This document shows, piece by piece, positions 47,701 to 57,011 of a DNA stretch of 64,000 nucleotides. Within the stretch, counting starts at the first letter, position 1. Every line of letters starts with the position of its first letter. This DNA is from Rhodocyclaceae bacterium (lineage in GTDB: Bacteria; Pseudomonadota; Gammaproteobacteria; Burkholderiales; Ga0077523): positions 78,643 through 142,642 of the forward strand of contig JADCHQ010000015.1 in NCBI GenBank assembly GCA_020248405.1. The letters run 5' to 3'. A program made the translations under genes and the position numbers. Below the pieces are notes generated by a model. It was not told where the DNA came from. It saw nothing but the letters and a program-made list of their open reading frames with translations, and did no database searches.

Positions 47701-48695
47701 GTGCCGAGCTCGCCCAGGGGCGCGACCTGCCGGCGCTGCGGCTGCAACTGGGTGTGAAGGCGCGCCGCCAGTTCACCGAAACGGCGCGCTCGAGCTTCGA
47801 GCGCCAAGGCGTCACCACCTGGGACTTCGGCGAGCTGCCCGAGCAGGTGGAATTCACCCGGGCCGGACAGAAACTGCTGGGCTATCCGGCCATCGTGGAC
47901 GACGGCAAGTCGGTGTCCCTGGTGCTGCTGGACACCGAGGACGAGGCCGCCGCGGCCACGCGCCGCGGCCTGCGCCGCCTGTTCCAGCTCGCCGCGGTGG
48001 AACAGGTGAAGTTCGTGGGCCGCAACCTACGCGGCGTACAGGACATGGCGCTCAAGTGGACCGCGCTGGCCGAGCTGCTGGGCGAGCGTCCCCAGGACAA
48101 GGCCGGCACCATGGAGCGGCTGCAGGAGGCACTGGTGACGGCCGCCTGCGACCGCGCCTTTTTTGCCGAGGCAGACCGCATCCGCGACCGCAGCGCCTTC
48201 GAGGCGCGGGTGGTAAAGGCGCGTACCCGCCTGGTGGAAGTGGCCAACGAGGTGTGCACCGTGGTTCTGTCCACCCTGGGCGAGGTGTACGCCTTGCGCC
48301 CGCGCATCCAGCAGCCCGGCGCCCAGGCGTGGCAGAGGCTGATGACGGACGTGAAGGCGCAATTGCGGGCGCTGCTGCCAGCGGACTTCATCACCACCAC
48401 ACCCTACGAGCGGCTGAAGCAGTTGCCCCGCTACCTTCAGGCCATCGCCATACGTCTGGACAAGTTCGCCTCCAATCCGGCCCGCGATGCCCAGTGGCAG
48501 GACACCGTCGCCCATTGGTGCAAGCTGTGGACCCAGCGCCGCGAGGCGGACCGGGCCCGCGGCAGCCGCAACCCGCGGCTGGAGGAGTTCCGCTGGATGC
48601 TGGAAGAGCTTCGAGTGTCCCTCTGGGCGCAGCAGTTGCGCACGCCCTACCCGGTGTCCTTCAAGCGGATCGAGAAGGCCTGGAGCGAGCTCTAG
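44712..48695 (+). CDS. hrpA: ATP-dependent RNA helicase HrpA (DEAH box)
   Basis: A roughly 1327-residue helicase. It has Walker A GETGSGKTTQLPK, the DEAHERS box, motif III ITSATID and motif VI QRTGRCGRV, then HA2, OB and the long C-terminal DUF3418 region typical of HrpA. Length is close to the 1300-residue E. coli protein. The GTG at 44712 was chosen because residues before the later ATG (44802) align with the E. coli N-terminus (LDAQWQRVPACMIEDQSRLRARL region). It unwinds RNA and helps rescue stalled ribosomes. Probably transcribed on its own. Confidence 0.94.
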   Translation: MTSPSPSDLLASPPSRRSPLDAQWQRVPACMIEDQSRLRARLARLREAKTGVDEADLARIGSDIDTSLARVARRRARLPVLRYPEELPVSGKRGEIAAALNAHPVIIVCGETGSGKTTQLPKICLEAGRGVQGLIGHTQPRRIAARTVAGRIAQELGSPLGELVGYKVRFNDHVGPEPFVKLMTDGILLAETQADRQLRAYDTLIVDEAHERSLNIDFLLGYLRQLLPRRPDLKLIITSATIDAQRFSRHFMDAPVIEVSGRLYPVEVEYRPIRVDEEDKGGEAPDLPETIADALDHLYLKHGSGDALVFLPGEREIRETAEHLRKHPVGRVRGGAGGVEILPLFARLSLAEQERVFKPDAGPRVVLATNVAETSLTVPRIRYVVDPGLARINRYSFRNKVEMLQVEPVSRASANQRTGRCGRVSSGVCVRLYSEEEFQARPEFTDPEILRSSLAAVILRMKALKLGEPESFPFVEPPQPRMIADGYQLLLELGAVDERHNLTSVGAQLARLPIDPRIGRMIVAAKRENCLREVLVIAAALSVQDPRDRPMEKAESADAAHAAFVDERSDFLGFLKLWDFYDELLKHRKSTRKLQAECREKFLSWLRLREWRDLHGQLHALVSEMGWRENDKPAEHAQVHRALLAGLLGNIGMKGEEGGEYLGARSVKFHVFPGSALRKKQPRWVMAAELTETTRLFARCVAGIEPEWIEAAAPHLAKKHHFDPHWEKATGQVVAFERVTVYGLIVVPRRRVAYGPIDPAESRRIFIRAALVEGDARLEAPFLRHNRRLVEEVRDLEHKSRRHDVLVDAEDMFAFYDARIPAGVHGMAAFEHWRKEAERADARLLFMTREGLMRQGAQAPSAERFPDALEMNGVRYALAYRFDPGHPLDGVTLQVPLHLLNQVDERRAQWLVPGLLRDKLTELLKSLPKGLRRHFVPVPQVVTALLGEIEADAVPLPEVLSEALRRQTGVEVPVDAWDLAGLPAHLHMNFRVLDEKGAELAQGRDLPALRLQLGVKARRQFTETARSSFERQGVTTWDFGELPEQVEFTRAGQKLLGYPAIVDDGKSVSLVLLDTEDEAAAATRRGLRRLFQLAAVEQVKFVGRNLRGVQDMALKWTALAELLGERPQDKAGTMERLQEALVTAACDRAFFAEADRIRDRSAFEARVVKARTRLVEVANEVCTVVLSTLGEVYALRPRIQQPGAQAWQRLMTDVKAQLRALLPADFITTTPYERLKQLPRYLQAIAIRLDKFASNPARDAQWQDTVAHWCKLWTQRREADRARGSRNPRLEEFRWMLEELRVSLWAQQLRTPYPVSFKRIEKAWSEL

Positions 48696-48829
48696 CCATC
48701 CTCAGCACCGCGGTCTGGGCCCGCCCTCGTCGCACCGCACGCGCCGCACGAGACTTGCCGCCGCCGCGGCGGGGCGCCTACACTTTGCGCTCAGGCGGCG
48801 TTGTATGGCCGCAGCGCGAGGAGACCGGC

Positions 48830-49258
48830 ATGAAGACCGTGGCTCAGGTCCTGCAAAGGAAAGCGCTAACCGTGCTCGGCGTCGGACCCGAGGATACGGT
48901 CTTCGATGCCTTGCGGCTCATGGCCGAGCACGACGTGGGCGCACTGCTGGTGATGGACGGTGAGCGGCTGGCGGGTATCTTTTCCGAACGCGACTACGCT
49001 CGCAAGGTGATTCTCATGGGCAAGGCCTCCCGCGACACCCGGGTGCGCGACATCATGACCGAACGGGTGCACGTGGTCTCGCCGGACAACACAGTGGACG
49101 ACTGCCTGGGCATCATGACCGACCTGCGGGTACGGCACCTGCCCGTGGTGCAGGGCGGACGGGTGGTGGGCGTGGTGTCCATCGGCGATGCCGTAAAGGA
49201 AACCATTGCCGACCAGCGCTTCCAGATCCAGCAGCTCGAGTCCTACATTTCCGGATGA
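48830..49258 (+). CDS. CBS-pair domain protein
   Basis: A 142-residue protein made of two CBS motifs (residues about 12-65 and 75-130). MAEHDVGALLVMDGERLAGIFSERDYARK and LRVRHLPVVQGGRVVGVVSIGDAVK are typical. CBS pairs sense adenosyl nucleotides such as AMP, ATP or NAD. A GAGGAG site precedes the ATG. Stand-alone CBS-pair proteins of this type are common in betaproteobacteria. The stop overlaps the next gene as ATGA. Confidence 0.9.
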   Translation: MKTVAQVLQRKALTVLGVGPEDTVFDALRLMAEHDVGALLVMDGERLAGIFSERDYARKVILMGKASRDTRVRDIMTERVHVVSPDNTVDDCLGIMTDLRVRHLPVVQGGRVVGVVSIGDAVKETIADQRFQIQQLESYISG

Positions 49259-49524
49259 TCGCGGTGTCTCGCATGCTCGCCGCCACCGCCCTTGCCCTGG
49301 GCCTGGCCGCGCTTCTGGGGGCTTGTTCCAGCCAGGAAGCGCTTACGGCCAACGCCATCGATTGCAGCCGCCGCGAAGTGGACGTGCTCAAGAGCCGTTA
49401 CAAGGATCAGGGGATCACCACCACTTGGTGCGCGGCCTGCCGCGGCGAACGCTACCGCTGCGTGAGCAACGCCGATCGCAGCCGCGCCGAATGCCGTGCG
49501 GCGCAGCCAGGCGACGGCTGCTGA
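49255..49524 (+). CDS. Small Cys-rich lipoprotein
   Basis: An 89-residue protein with a lipoprotein signal (lipobox LGAC, Cys24). The short mature part has six more Cys residues (IDCSRRE, WCAACRGERYRCVS, AECRAAQPGDGC). In the periplasm these likely form disulphides. No family recognised. The ATG overlaps the CBS-protein stop (ATGA). Confidence 0.75.
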   Translation: MIAVSRMLAATALALGLAALLGACSSQEALTANAIDCSRREVDVLKSRYKDQGITTTWCAACRGERYRCVSNADRSRAECRAAQPGDGC

Positions 49525-49633
49525 AACATCCGCCCGAACCACGCCGCCAGCGCCCCGCGCCCGCCCGGTGCGGCGCCAACTTTTCCATGGGGCGCCTGTC
49601 GAAGCAGCGGTTTTTTCACGGAGGACCCTGACC

Positions 49634-50011
49634 ATGCAACGCCATCTTTCCGCCGTACGCTCCAAGACATGGCTGGCCGCTGCAATTCTCGCATTGGCGT
49701 CCGGCTGCGCCACCGTCAAGGTGGGCCGCGATTTCGATTTCGGCGCCTTCGCCGCCCGCATGAAGCACGGTGAAACCACCATGGCCCAGGTACGCGAATG
49801 GCTTGGCCCACCGCTGGGCAGCGGCCAGGTGCTGGAGGTGGACGGCACGCGCCATGAACAATGGACGTGGTACTACGGCTCGGGCAAGCTGCCCGGCGGC
49901 GAGGACACCAGTTTCAAGATGTTGCAGGTGAAATTCGACCAATCCGGGCGGCTCATGTCCTACAACTGGTCGGGTGAAACCCGGCCAGCGGCGCCCATCG
50001 AAAAGCGCTGA
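49634..50011 (+). CDS. SmpA/OmlA-like (BamE-domain) lipoprotein
   Basis: A 125-residue lipoprotein (lipobox ASGC, Cys25). The mature domain has GETTMAQVREWLGPPLGSG and then QWTWYYGSG and MLQVKFDQSGRLMSYNWS, the alpha-alpha-beta-beta pattern of the SmpA/OmlA fold. BamE has this fold, but this copy is not embedded with other assembly genes, so it may be a paralogue. ATG preceded by a GGAGG-like stretch (ACGGAGGACC). Confidence 0.8.
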   Translation: MQRHLSAVRSKTWLAAAILALASGCATVKVGRDFDFGAFAARMKHGETTMAQVREWLGPPLGSGQVLEVDGTRHEQWTWYYGSGKLPGGEDTSFKMLQVKFDQSGRLMSYNWSGETRPAAPIEKR

Positions 50012-50056
50012 ACGTCCACAGCCTGCCCGCTCCTTCCCAATCCGGCCAAACCAACA

Positions 50057-50839
50057 ATGACTGCCTTCGGCGTGTTCATCATCGGCGACGAAATCCTGTC
50101 GGGTAAGCGCCAGGACAAGCATCTGGCGCGAGTGATCGGCGCGCTCGCCGGTCGCGGGCTGGCGCTTGCCTGGGCGCGCTACCTGGGCGATGAGCGGGAC
50201 CGCATCGCTGCGGCGCTGCGCGAAACCCTTGCCACCCCGGACGTGGTGTTCAGCTTCGGCGGCATCGGCGCCACACCCGACGACCACACCCGGCAGGCAG
50301 CCGCGCAGGCCGCCGGCGTGCCGCTCGAACTGCACCCTGAGGCCAAGGCCGAGATCGAGGCGCGTTTTGGCGCCGAGGCCTATCCCCGCCGCATCCGCAT
50401 GGGCGAGTTTCCCGCCGGCAGCCTCATCGTCCCCAACCCCTTCAACCGCGTGCCTGGCTTCAGCCTCGGCAACCACCACTTCCTTCCTGGCTTCCCGGAG
50501 ATGGCCTGGTCCATGCTGGAGTGGCTTCTGGACACCCGCTACGGGCACCTGCGGCGCACCGAGCGCGAGGTGGACGAGGCCATCCTGGTGCGCGAGGCGG
50601 GCGAGAGCCAGCTGGTGGACCTCATGAACGTCATCGTTTCCCGCTACCCGCAGCTCAAGCTCTTCAGCCTGCCCCACCTGGGACCGGGGCAACGCCACAT
50701 CGAACTGGGCGTGCGTGGTGAGGCGATGGCCGTGGCCCGCGCCATGGTGGAAATCCGCGCCGGCGTGGCCGGAAGCGGATTTCCTTGGGAGCCCAGGGAG
50801 CCGCTCCCGGCCCCCTCAACCAGGCCTCAGTCCTCCTGA
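50057..50839 (+). CDS. Molybdopterin-binding (MoCF/CinA N-terminal) domain protein
   Basis: A 260-residue protein with the MoaB/MogA fold. IIGDEILSGKRQDKH, FSFGGIGATPDDHT and the LIVPNPFNRVPGF region match the N-terminal part of CinA-type proteins. The C-terminal NMN-deamidase domain of full-length CinA is absent; instead about 80 residues of unclear fold follow. Probably acts on a nucleotide or pterin substrate. It follows the BamE-like gene by 45 bases on the same strand. Confidence 0.87.
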   Translation: MTAFGVFIIGDEILSGKRQDKHLARVIGALAGRGLALAWARYLGDERDRIAAALRETLATPDVVFSFGGIGATPDDHTRQAAAQAAGVPLELHPEAKAEIEARFGAEAYPRRIRMGEFPAGSLIVPNPFNRVPGFSLGNHHFLPGFPEMAWSMLEWLLDTRYGHLRRTEREVDEAILVREAGESQLVDLMNVIVSRYPQLKLFSLPHLGPGQRHIELGVRGEAMAVARAMVEIRAGVAGSGFPWEPREPLPAPSTRPQSS

Positions 50840-51098
50840 TTCCGCTCAAGCCACGTCCGGCCGTGCCGCAGTAGTCGGCAGTGCCTGGCCGCCGAGGCCG
50901 GCCTATCCAGGGCTCACTGGACGATCCGGTTTCTGTGGCTGGGGTGACCAATCCAGTCACCGGCTGGCCTCCGGGAAGCCCTTCCCCATGGACGATTTCT
51001 GCCTTCCCGGCTCAAGAAAGTCGCGCGGGGGTCGATGAAAACGCCATCGCGGTGTGCGCGCACGGCTTTGCCGGGCCCGGACTCGTACCTAGACGGCC
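50840..51098. other. Intergenic leader of the HDOD-GGDEF gene
   Basis: A 259-base gap with short hairpins, including GGTGAC/GTCACC at 50943-50961, then a sigma28-like promoter at 51012-51038. No small gene is recognised. Confidence 0.5.
51012..51038 (+). promoter_or_regulatory. Sigma28 (FliA)-like promoter
   Basis: TCAAGAAA (51012-51019), an 11-base spacer and GTCGATGA (51031-51038) resemble the FliA consensus TAAAGTTT-N11-GCCGATAA (six of eight in the -10). The start would be near 51045, 54 bases before the ATG. Confidence 0.5.
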
Positions 51099-53051
51099 AT
51101 GAACAAGAGCGATTTCGACGAGCTGAAGACCACTGGCAAGCTGCCCACTCCCTCGGGGGTGGCCTTGCAGATCATGGAACTCACCCGGCGCGACGACGTG
51201 AGCCTGTCGGAACTGGCTCGAGTCGTGCGGACCGACCCGGCTCTGGCAGGACGTCTGATCAAGTTCGCCAATTCAGCCATGGCGGGGCCGCGCCGTCCGG
51301 TAGTGGCGGTGGCCGATGCCATCCACCTGCTGGGAATTGCAACAGTACGGCAGCTTTCCCTGAGCCTGTCGATCCTGGAGCAGAACCAGTCGGGCGCCTG
51401 TGAGGGTTTCGACTACCAGAAGTACTGGTCCGGGTCGCTCGCCAGGGGTATCGCCGCGAACGCCCTGTGCATGCGCACCCGCGTGGCCGCCCCGGACGAG
51501 GCCTTCAGTTGCGGTCTGCTGGCCGAGGTGGGCACACTTGCACTTGCCACCCTTCATCCGGAAGCCTACGGCGAACTGCTGGCGGCCCATGGCGGCAGGA
51601 CCGGGCCCGGGTTACGCGCCCAGGAGCGCACACGCTTCCGCGCCGATCATACCGAGCTGAGCGTGGCGCTGTTGGAGAACTGGATGCTGCCACGGGTGTT
51701 CATCGGCGCCATTTCTCACCATGAAGAGCCCTCCACTGCATCCTTCCCCGAGGGCTCACGCGAGGCCTTGCTCACGCGCTTGCTGCACCTGGCCCGCGGG
51801 ATCGGGGAGTTCTGTTGCGCATCCGAGGCCTCCCGGCCGCTGCTGGTCCAGGACCTGTTGTTCGGAGCGGCGCGCATCGGCATCGATGCCGATGCGCTGG
51901 CCATGCTGGTGGACGAGGTAGCCTCGGAGTGGCGCAACTGGAGCGGGATCCTCGACGTGACCGCCATGATCGTGCCTGCCTTCTCCACCATCCGTGCCAC
52001 CAAAACGGATGAGCCGAGAGCGGCCGTTCACGAATCCCTGCAAGCCACCGAGACCACCTCGGACCTGATGCGAGTACTGGTGGTTGACAGTGATCCGGCA
52101 GCACTTGCCACGCTTCGACAACTGTTGGTCGAGCAAGGGCATGAGGTGACAGTGGCTGCAGACGGGCCCCAGGCGCTCAAGCAGGCCATGGCCACGCTCC
52201 CGCACATGATCCTCTGCAACAGCGCCACCCCGGACCTGGACGGTCTGGCCCTTTGCCGCGCCATTCGCGAGACCGAGGAAGGGCGTCAAATCTACTTCCT
52301 GCTGCTCTCCGAGGCCGACGGGCACGAGCGTCTGGTGGAGGCGTTCGAGGCGGGCGCCGACGACTTCGTTGCCAAACCCATCGCACCGCGGGTCCTGTTG
52401 GCGCGTTTGCGGGCCGGTCAGCGGGTGGTACGGCTGCAGGAGGAATCGGCGCGCGACAGTCAGAACCTGCGGCGTTTCGCCAACGAACTTGCCGTGGCCA
52501 ATCGCCAGTTGCGGCAGGCGGCGCTCACCGATCCGCTCACTGGGCTGCCGAACAGGCGGTACGGCATGGAGCGCCTCGAACAGGAGTGGGCAGCTTCAAG
52601 CCGCAACCAGCGCCCTCTCTCGGTGATGATGATCGACCTGGATCGCTTCAAGACGGTCAACGACACCCACGGCCACGATGTGGGCGACATGCTGCTTCGC
52701 CAAGCCGCCGGATTGCTGCGCAAGGCTGCCCGCGCCGAAGACGTCATCTGCCGGATCGGCGGCGAGGAGTTCCTCGTGATCTCGCCCGACACGGCGCTGG
52801 CCGCGACCACTCGCGTGGGCGACCGGCTTCGCAAGGCCATTGCCGATTCTCCTATCATGCTAGGAGCGCTGCGCCAGGCGGTCACGGTTTCCATCGGCGT
52901 GGCCGAACGCACCAGCGCGATGAGCCGCTACGACGAGTTGCTGAAGGGCGCCGACCAGATGCTCTACCACGCCAAGCGCAAGGGCGGGAACCGGGTGGAA
53001 GCAGCCGGCGCCAGTCACCCGCTGCCCGCCAGCAAGGCGGCGCCCCGCTGA
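51099..53051 (+). CDS. HDOD-receiver-GGDEF signalling protein
   Basis: A 650-residue cytoplasmic protein. The HDOD domain covers residues about 10-210 and lacks an enzymatic HD pair. A receiver-like domain at 324-445 keeps the acidic pocket (VVDSD, 328-332) and Lys426, but the phospho-acceptor position is Asn374 (ILCNSATPDLDG). A GGDEF domain at 475-635 has an intact GGEEF (554-558) and an inhibitory RxxD site (R545-D548), so it should make cyclic di-GMP with product feedback. A sigma28-like promoter suggests co-regulation with motility. The receiver probably acts as a phosphorylation-independent pseudo-receiver (inference). Confidence 0.9.
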   Translation: MNKSDFDELKTTGKLPTPSGVALQIMELTRRDDVSLSELARVVRTDPALAGRLIKFANSAMAGPRRPVVAVADAIHLLGIATVRQLSLSLSILEQNQSGACEGFDYQKYWSGSLARGIAANALCMRTRVAAPDEAFSCGLLAEVGTLALATLHPEAYGELLAAHGGRTGPGLRAQERTRFRADHTELSVALLENWMLPRVFIGAISHHEEPSTASFPEGSREALLTRLLHLARGIGEFCCASEASRPLLVQDLLFGAARIGIDADALAMLVDEVASEWRNWSGILDVTAMIVPAFSTIRATKTDEPRAAVHESLQATETTSDLMRVLVVDSDPAALATLRQLLVEQGHEVTVAADGPQALKQAMATLPHMILCNSATPDLDGLALCRAIRETEEGRQIYFLLLSEADGHERLVEAFEAGADDFVAKPIAPRVLLARLRAGQRVVRLQEESARDSQNLRRFANELAVANRQLRQAALTDPLTGLPNRRYGMERLEQEWAASSRNQRPLSVMMIDLDRFKTVNDTHGHDVGDMLLRQAAGLLRKAARAEDVICRIGGEEFLVISPDTALAATTRVGDRLRKAIADSPIMLGALRQAVTVSIGVAERTSAMSRYDELLKGADQMLYHAKRKGGNRVEAAGASHPLPASKAAPR

Positions 53052-53095
53052 AGGCCCCCCGCGGCCCCCGGCACCGGACTCCCGTCCCAGGGCGA

Positions 53096-54022
53096 TCACG
53101 AAGGAGTTGCATCCGGCAAGCCACTGCCCCAAGCGGACCCCGGGGCTGGACGCGACGCGGTCCTGGGGAGCCGCGTTCTGTCCCACGCTCCCGTTACCCA
53201 TTCCCAGAGCTCCGCAACGCTGCCAGCGTCCGCAGGCGGCACGTGATCCAGAAAGCAGAAAGCCGCTCGCAGCGCCGCCACCGGGCGGGTTTCATCCACT
53301 GGCGAGGCCAGCGTCTGTTTGGACAGCTTCTCTCCTGCGGCGCCCGTGGCCACAGGCAGATGCAACCAGGCAGGTGACGGCCAGCCCAGCAAGTGCTGCA
53401 GCCACCGCTGGCGCGGCGTCGAGGCAAGCAGGTCCGCCCCCCGCACCACGTGATCGAAGGCCGAATCGGCGTCATCCACCACGCACGCCAGGTGATAGGC
53501 AAACACACCGTCGGCGCGACGCAACACGAAGTCGCCCACTTCGGCATTCAAGTCCTGCCGCACGGGGCCCTGGAGCAGGTCGACCAGTTCCGCCGTGGCA
53601 CCGCGGGTGTCGATGCGTACCGCCAGGGGACGAGAGGGATCCCGCGGCGCCTGACGGCACGCACCGCAATAGCGGGCACCGTCAGCGCCGTGCAGACCAG
53701 CGGCTTCCACCTCGCGCCGGCTGCACGAGCATCCGTATACACGCGCCCTGCCGCCCAGGCAGGCCAGCACTTCGGCATAACGGGACCCGCGCTCCGACTG
53801 CCGGATCAGCGGACCGTCCCAGGTCATGCCCAGGCGTTCGAGCGTGCGCAGGATGGCATCCTCCGCCCCTGGACGTACCCTCGGAGGGTCCAGGTCGTCT
53901 ATGCGCAGATGCCAGTGACCGCCGTGGGCCAGTGCGTCGGCGCGGCTGCCCGCGGCCGCCACCACCGAGCCGAAGTGCAACGGCCCCGAAGGCGTGGGCG
54001 CGAAGCGTCCCCGGTAAGCCAC
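53096..54022 (-). CDS. gluQ: Glutamyl-Q tRNA(Asp) synthetase
   Basis: A 308-residue paralogue of glutamyl-tRNA synthetase lacking the anticodon-binding half. It attaches glutamate to queuosine of tRNA-Asp. RFAPTPSGPLHFGS is the HIGH region, KLSKQ the KMSKS-like loop. A Cys4 zinc site is seen in YGCSCSRRE and YCGAC. The GTG at 54022 (opening MAYRGRFAPTPSG) was chosen, since upstream codons belong to the overlapping DUF2069 gene. Last gene of the wrbA operon. Confidence 0.92.
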   Translation of the reverse strand: MAYRGRFAPTPSGPLHFGSVVAAAGSRADALAHGGHWHLRIDDLDPPRVRPGAEDAILRTLERLGMTWDGPLIRQSERGSRYAEVLACLGGRARVYGCSCSRREVEAAGLHGADGARYCGACRQAPRDPSRPLAVRIDTRGATAELVDLLQGPVRQDLNAEVGDFVLRRADGVFAYHLACVVDDADSAFDHVVRGADLLASTPRQRWLQHLLGWPSPAWLHLPVATGAAGEKLSKQTLASPVDETRPVAALRAAFCFLDHVPPADAGSVAELWEWVTGAWDRTRLPRTASRPAPGSAWGSGLPDATPS

Positions 54023-54027
54023 AGCCG

Positions 54028-54383
54028 TCAGCGGTGCATCCGGGTGCGCACGAACACGTATCCCAGGCAGGCGGCAAACAGCGCCAGGGAGAGCGCGATT
54101 TCCGCCAGCGCGAGCTGGCGGGCTGCACCAGCCTCGGACCATCCGCGCACCACCCCCTCGGTGAAGTAGGCCAGCGCCAGCATGGGTGTCCAGCGATAAG
54201 TGAACAGCCGTTCGCGCAGCAGGCCGAACAGCGGCGCCAGCAGCGGCAGACACTTGAGCATCAGCGCCGAACCGCCCGGGCGCAATGGTGCCAGCAGCCA
54301 CTCCCAGGCCAGGCAAAGCGCGGTCAGGGCAATGAGCGCGGCCACGGCGGCCCAGTGAAACCCGGCGCGCAGGGGGGCGGCCC

Positions 54384-54387
<4 letters not shown>
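54028..54387 (-). CDS. DUF2069 membrane protein
   Basis: A 119-residue protein with four predicted helices. LPLLAPLFGLLRERLFTYRWTPMLALAYFTEGVVR is the DUF2069 hallmark. Function unknown; the gene commonly lies next to wrbA in proteobacteria, as here. GTG start overlaps the HugZ-like stop (GTGA). Confidence 0.88.
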
Positions 54388-55728
<1,341 letters not shown>

Positions 55729-55766
55729 GGTGGCGGTCGCCGAAGGCGGCACCGCGAAGGAACCCT

Positions 55767-57011
55767 GTGCTAGCCACCCTGCCCGACTTCGCCCGCATCC
55801 TGGTGCGCCGCTTCCGCGAGGAGTCGCTCGCCCAGGTGGCCGGCAGCCTCACCTTCACCACCCTGCTCGCACTGGTACCGCTGGTGACCATCGCGCTGAC
55901 CGTATTCTCGGCATTTCCGGGATTCGACAAGCTGGTTGGTGCGCTGCGCGAATTCATCGCGGCCAATTTCGTGCCCGCGGCCGCCACCCGGCTGATCACC
56001 GTCACCATGCCGCAGTTCGCCGAGCGCGCCTCGCGTCTCACCGCCCTGGGCATGGCCATGCTGGCGATCTCGGCGGTCATGCTCACGCTCACCATCGATC
56101 GTGCCTTCAACCGCATCTGGCGCGTACGCCGTCCGCGGCCGCTGCTGCAACGCCTGCTGGTGTACTGGGCTGTGCTCACCGTGGGACCGCTGCTGCTGGG
56201 CACCAGCCTGTATGCAACCTCCTGGGTGCTCACCACCGCGCTGGGCTTCATTCACGAAGACCGGGTGGAGGGACCAGCGCTCAAGCTCGCGGCGTTGGCG
56301 CTCACCTGCACCGCGGCAGCCTTCGTGTATCGCACCGTTCCCAACCGCAAGGTGGCGCTCGGTGATGCAGCGGTGGGCGGGTTGCTCGCCGGGCTTGCCT
56401 TCGAAGTGATGAAGAGCGGCTTCGCAGCCTTTGCAACCGCGGTGGGCGGCTACCGCACCGTGTACGGTGCCTTCGCGGGGGTTCCGCTGTTCCTGCTGTG
56501 GCTCTACCTCTCGTGGATCGTGGTGCTGGGTGGCGCGGTGGTGACCGCCTCTTTACCTTTCCTGCGCGCCGGCGGCTGGAGACTCGCGCGGGCGCCCGGC
56601 AGCCTGCTGGTGGAAGCCCTGCAGGTGCTGCGCGCCCTGGGCCAGGGCCACGGGCGCGGCGCCGTTGTCACCAGCACCCAACTGGGCGCGCAACTGCGCG
56701 TGGACAGCGACGAGGTGGAACACCTGCTCGAGCGCATGGGCGCCCTGGCCTGGGCCGCGCGCAGCCCGGGCGGCTGGGTGCTGGCGCGCGACCTGCGCAC
56801 CATCACCGTGGCGGACGTGGCCCACGAGTTTCTCTACCATCCTGTGGAAGTGCGGCGGGAAGCCCAATACGCCGGGCTGGAACCCCTGACCGCGGCGCTG
56901 GGCGCTGCCATCGCCCAGGCCGGAGCCCGGTCCCTGGATGAAGCGTTCGCAGCCCTGGATGCGGCACCCGAGCACACCGGGGAGCCGATACCCCTTTGGG
57001 CGGAAAACTAA
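55767..57011 (+). CDS. YihY-family inner membrane protein
   Basis: A 414-residue protein. Residues 1-280 form the six-helix YihY/virulence factor BrkB domain (AGSLTFTTLLALVPLVTIALTVF; YGAFAGVPLFLLWLYLSWIVVLGGA). The remaining 130 residues form a soluble C-terminal region with a winged-helix-like part. The family was once misnamed RNase BN. GTG at 55767 has AAGGA six bases upstream and fits the family start. Its TAA overlaps the convergent methyltransferase stop by two bases. Confidence 0.88.
   Translation: MLATLPDFARILVRRFREESLAQVAGSLTFTTLLALVPLVTIALTVFSAFPGFDKLVGALREFIAANFVPAAATRLITVTMPQFAERASRLTALGMAMLAISAVMLTLTIDRAFNRIWRVRRPRPLLQRLLVYWAVLTVGPLLLGTSLYATSWVLTTALGFIHEDRVEGPALKLAALALTCTAAAFVYRTVPNRKVALGDAAVGGLLAGLAFEVMKSGFAAFATAVGGYRTVYGAFAGVPLFLLWLYLSWIVVLGGAVVTASLPFLRAGGWRLARAPGSLLVEALQVLRALGQGHGRGAVVTSTQLGAQLRVDSDEVEHLLERMGALAWAARSPGGWVLARDLRTITVADVAHEFLYHPVEVRREAQYAGLEPLTAALGAAIAQAGARSLDEAFAALDAAPEHTGEPIPLWAEN

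Noticed and set aside
45069-47807. A 912-codon open frame antisense to hrpA
   Set aside because: hrpA helicase motifs are unmistakable on the plus strand, while the antisense frame is low-complexity, His/Arg/Leu-rich and without family features.
50880-50990. Structured leader before the HDOD-GGDEF gene as a cyclic di-GMP riboswitch
   Set aside because: Only a GCCTCCGG-like segment agrees; the conserved GCAAACC and ACGCAAAG blocks of class I are missing, and the predicted promoter lies downstream of these hairpins.
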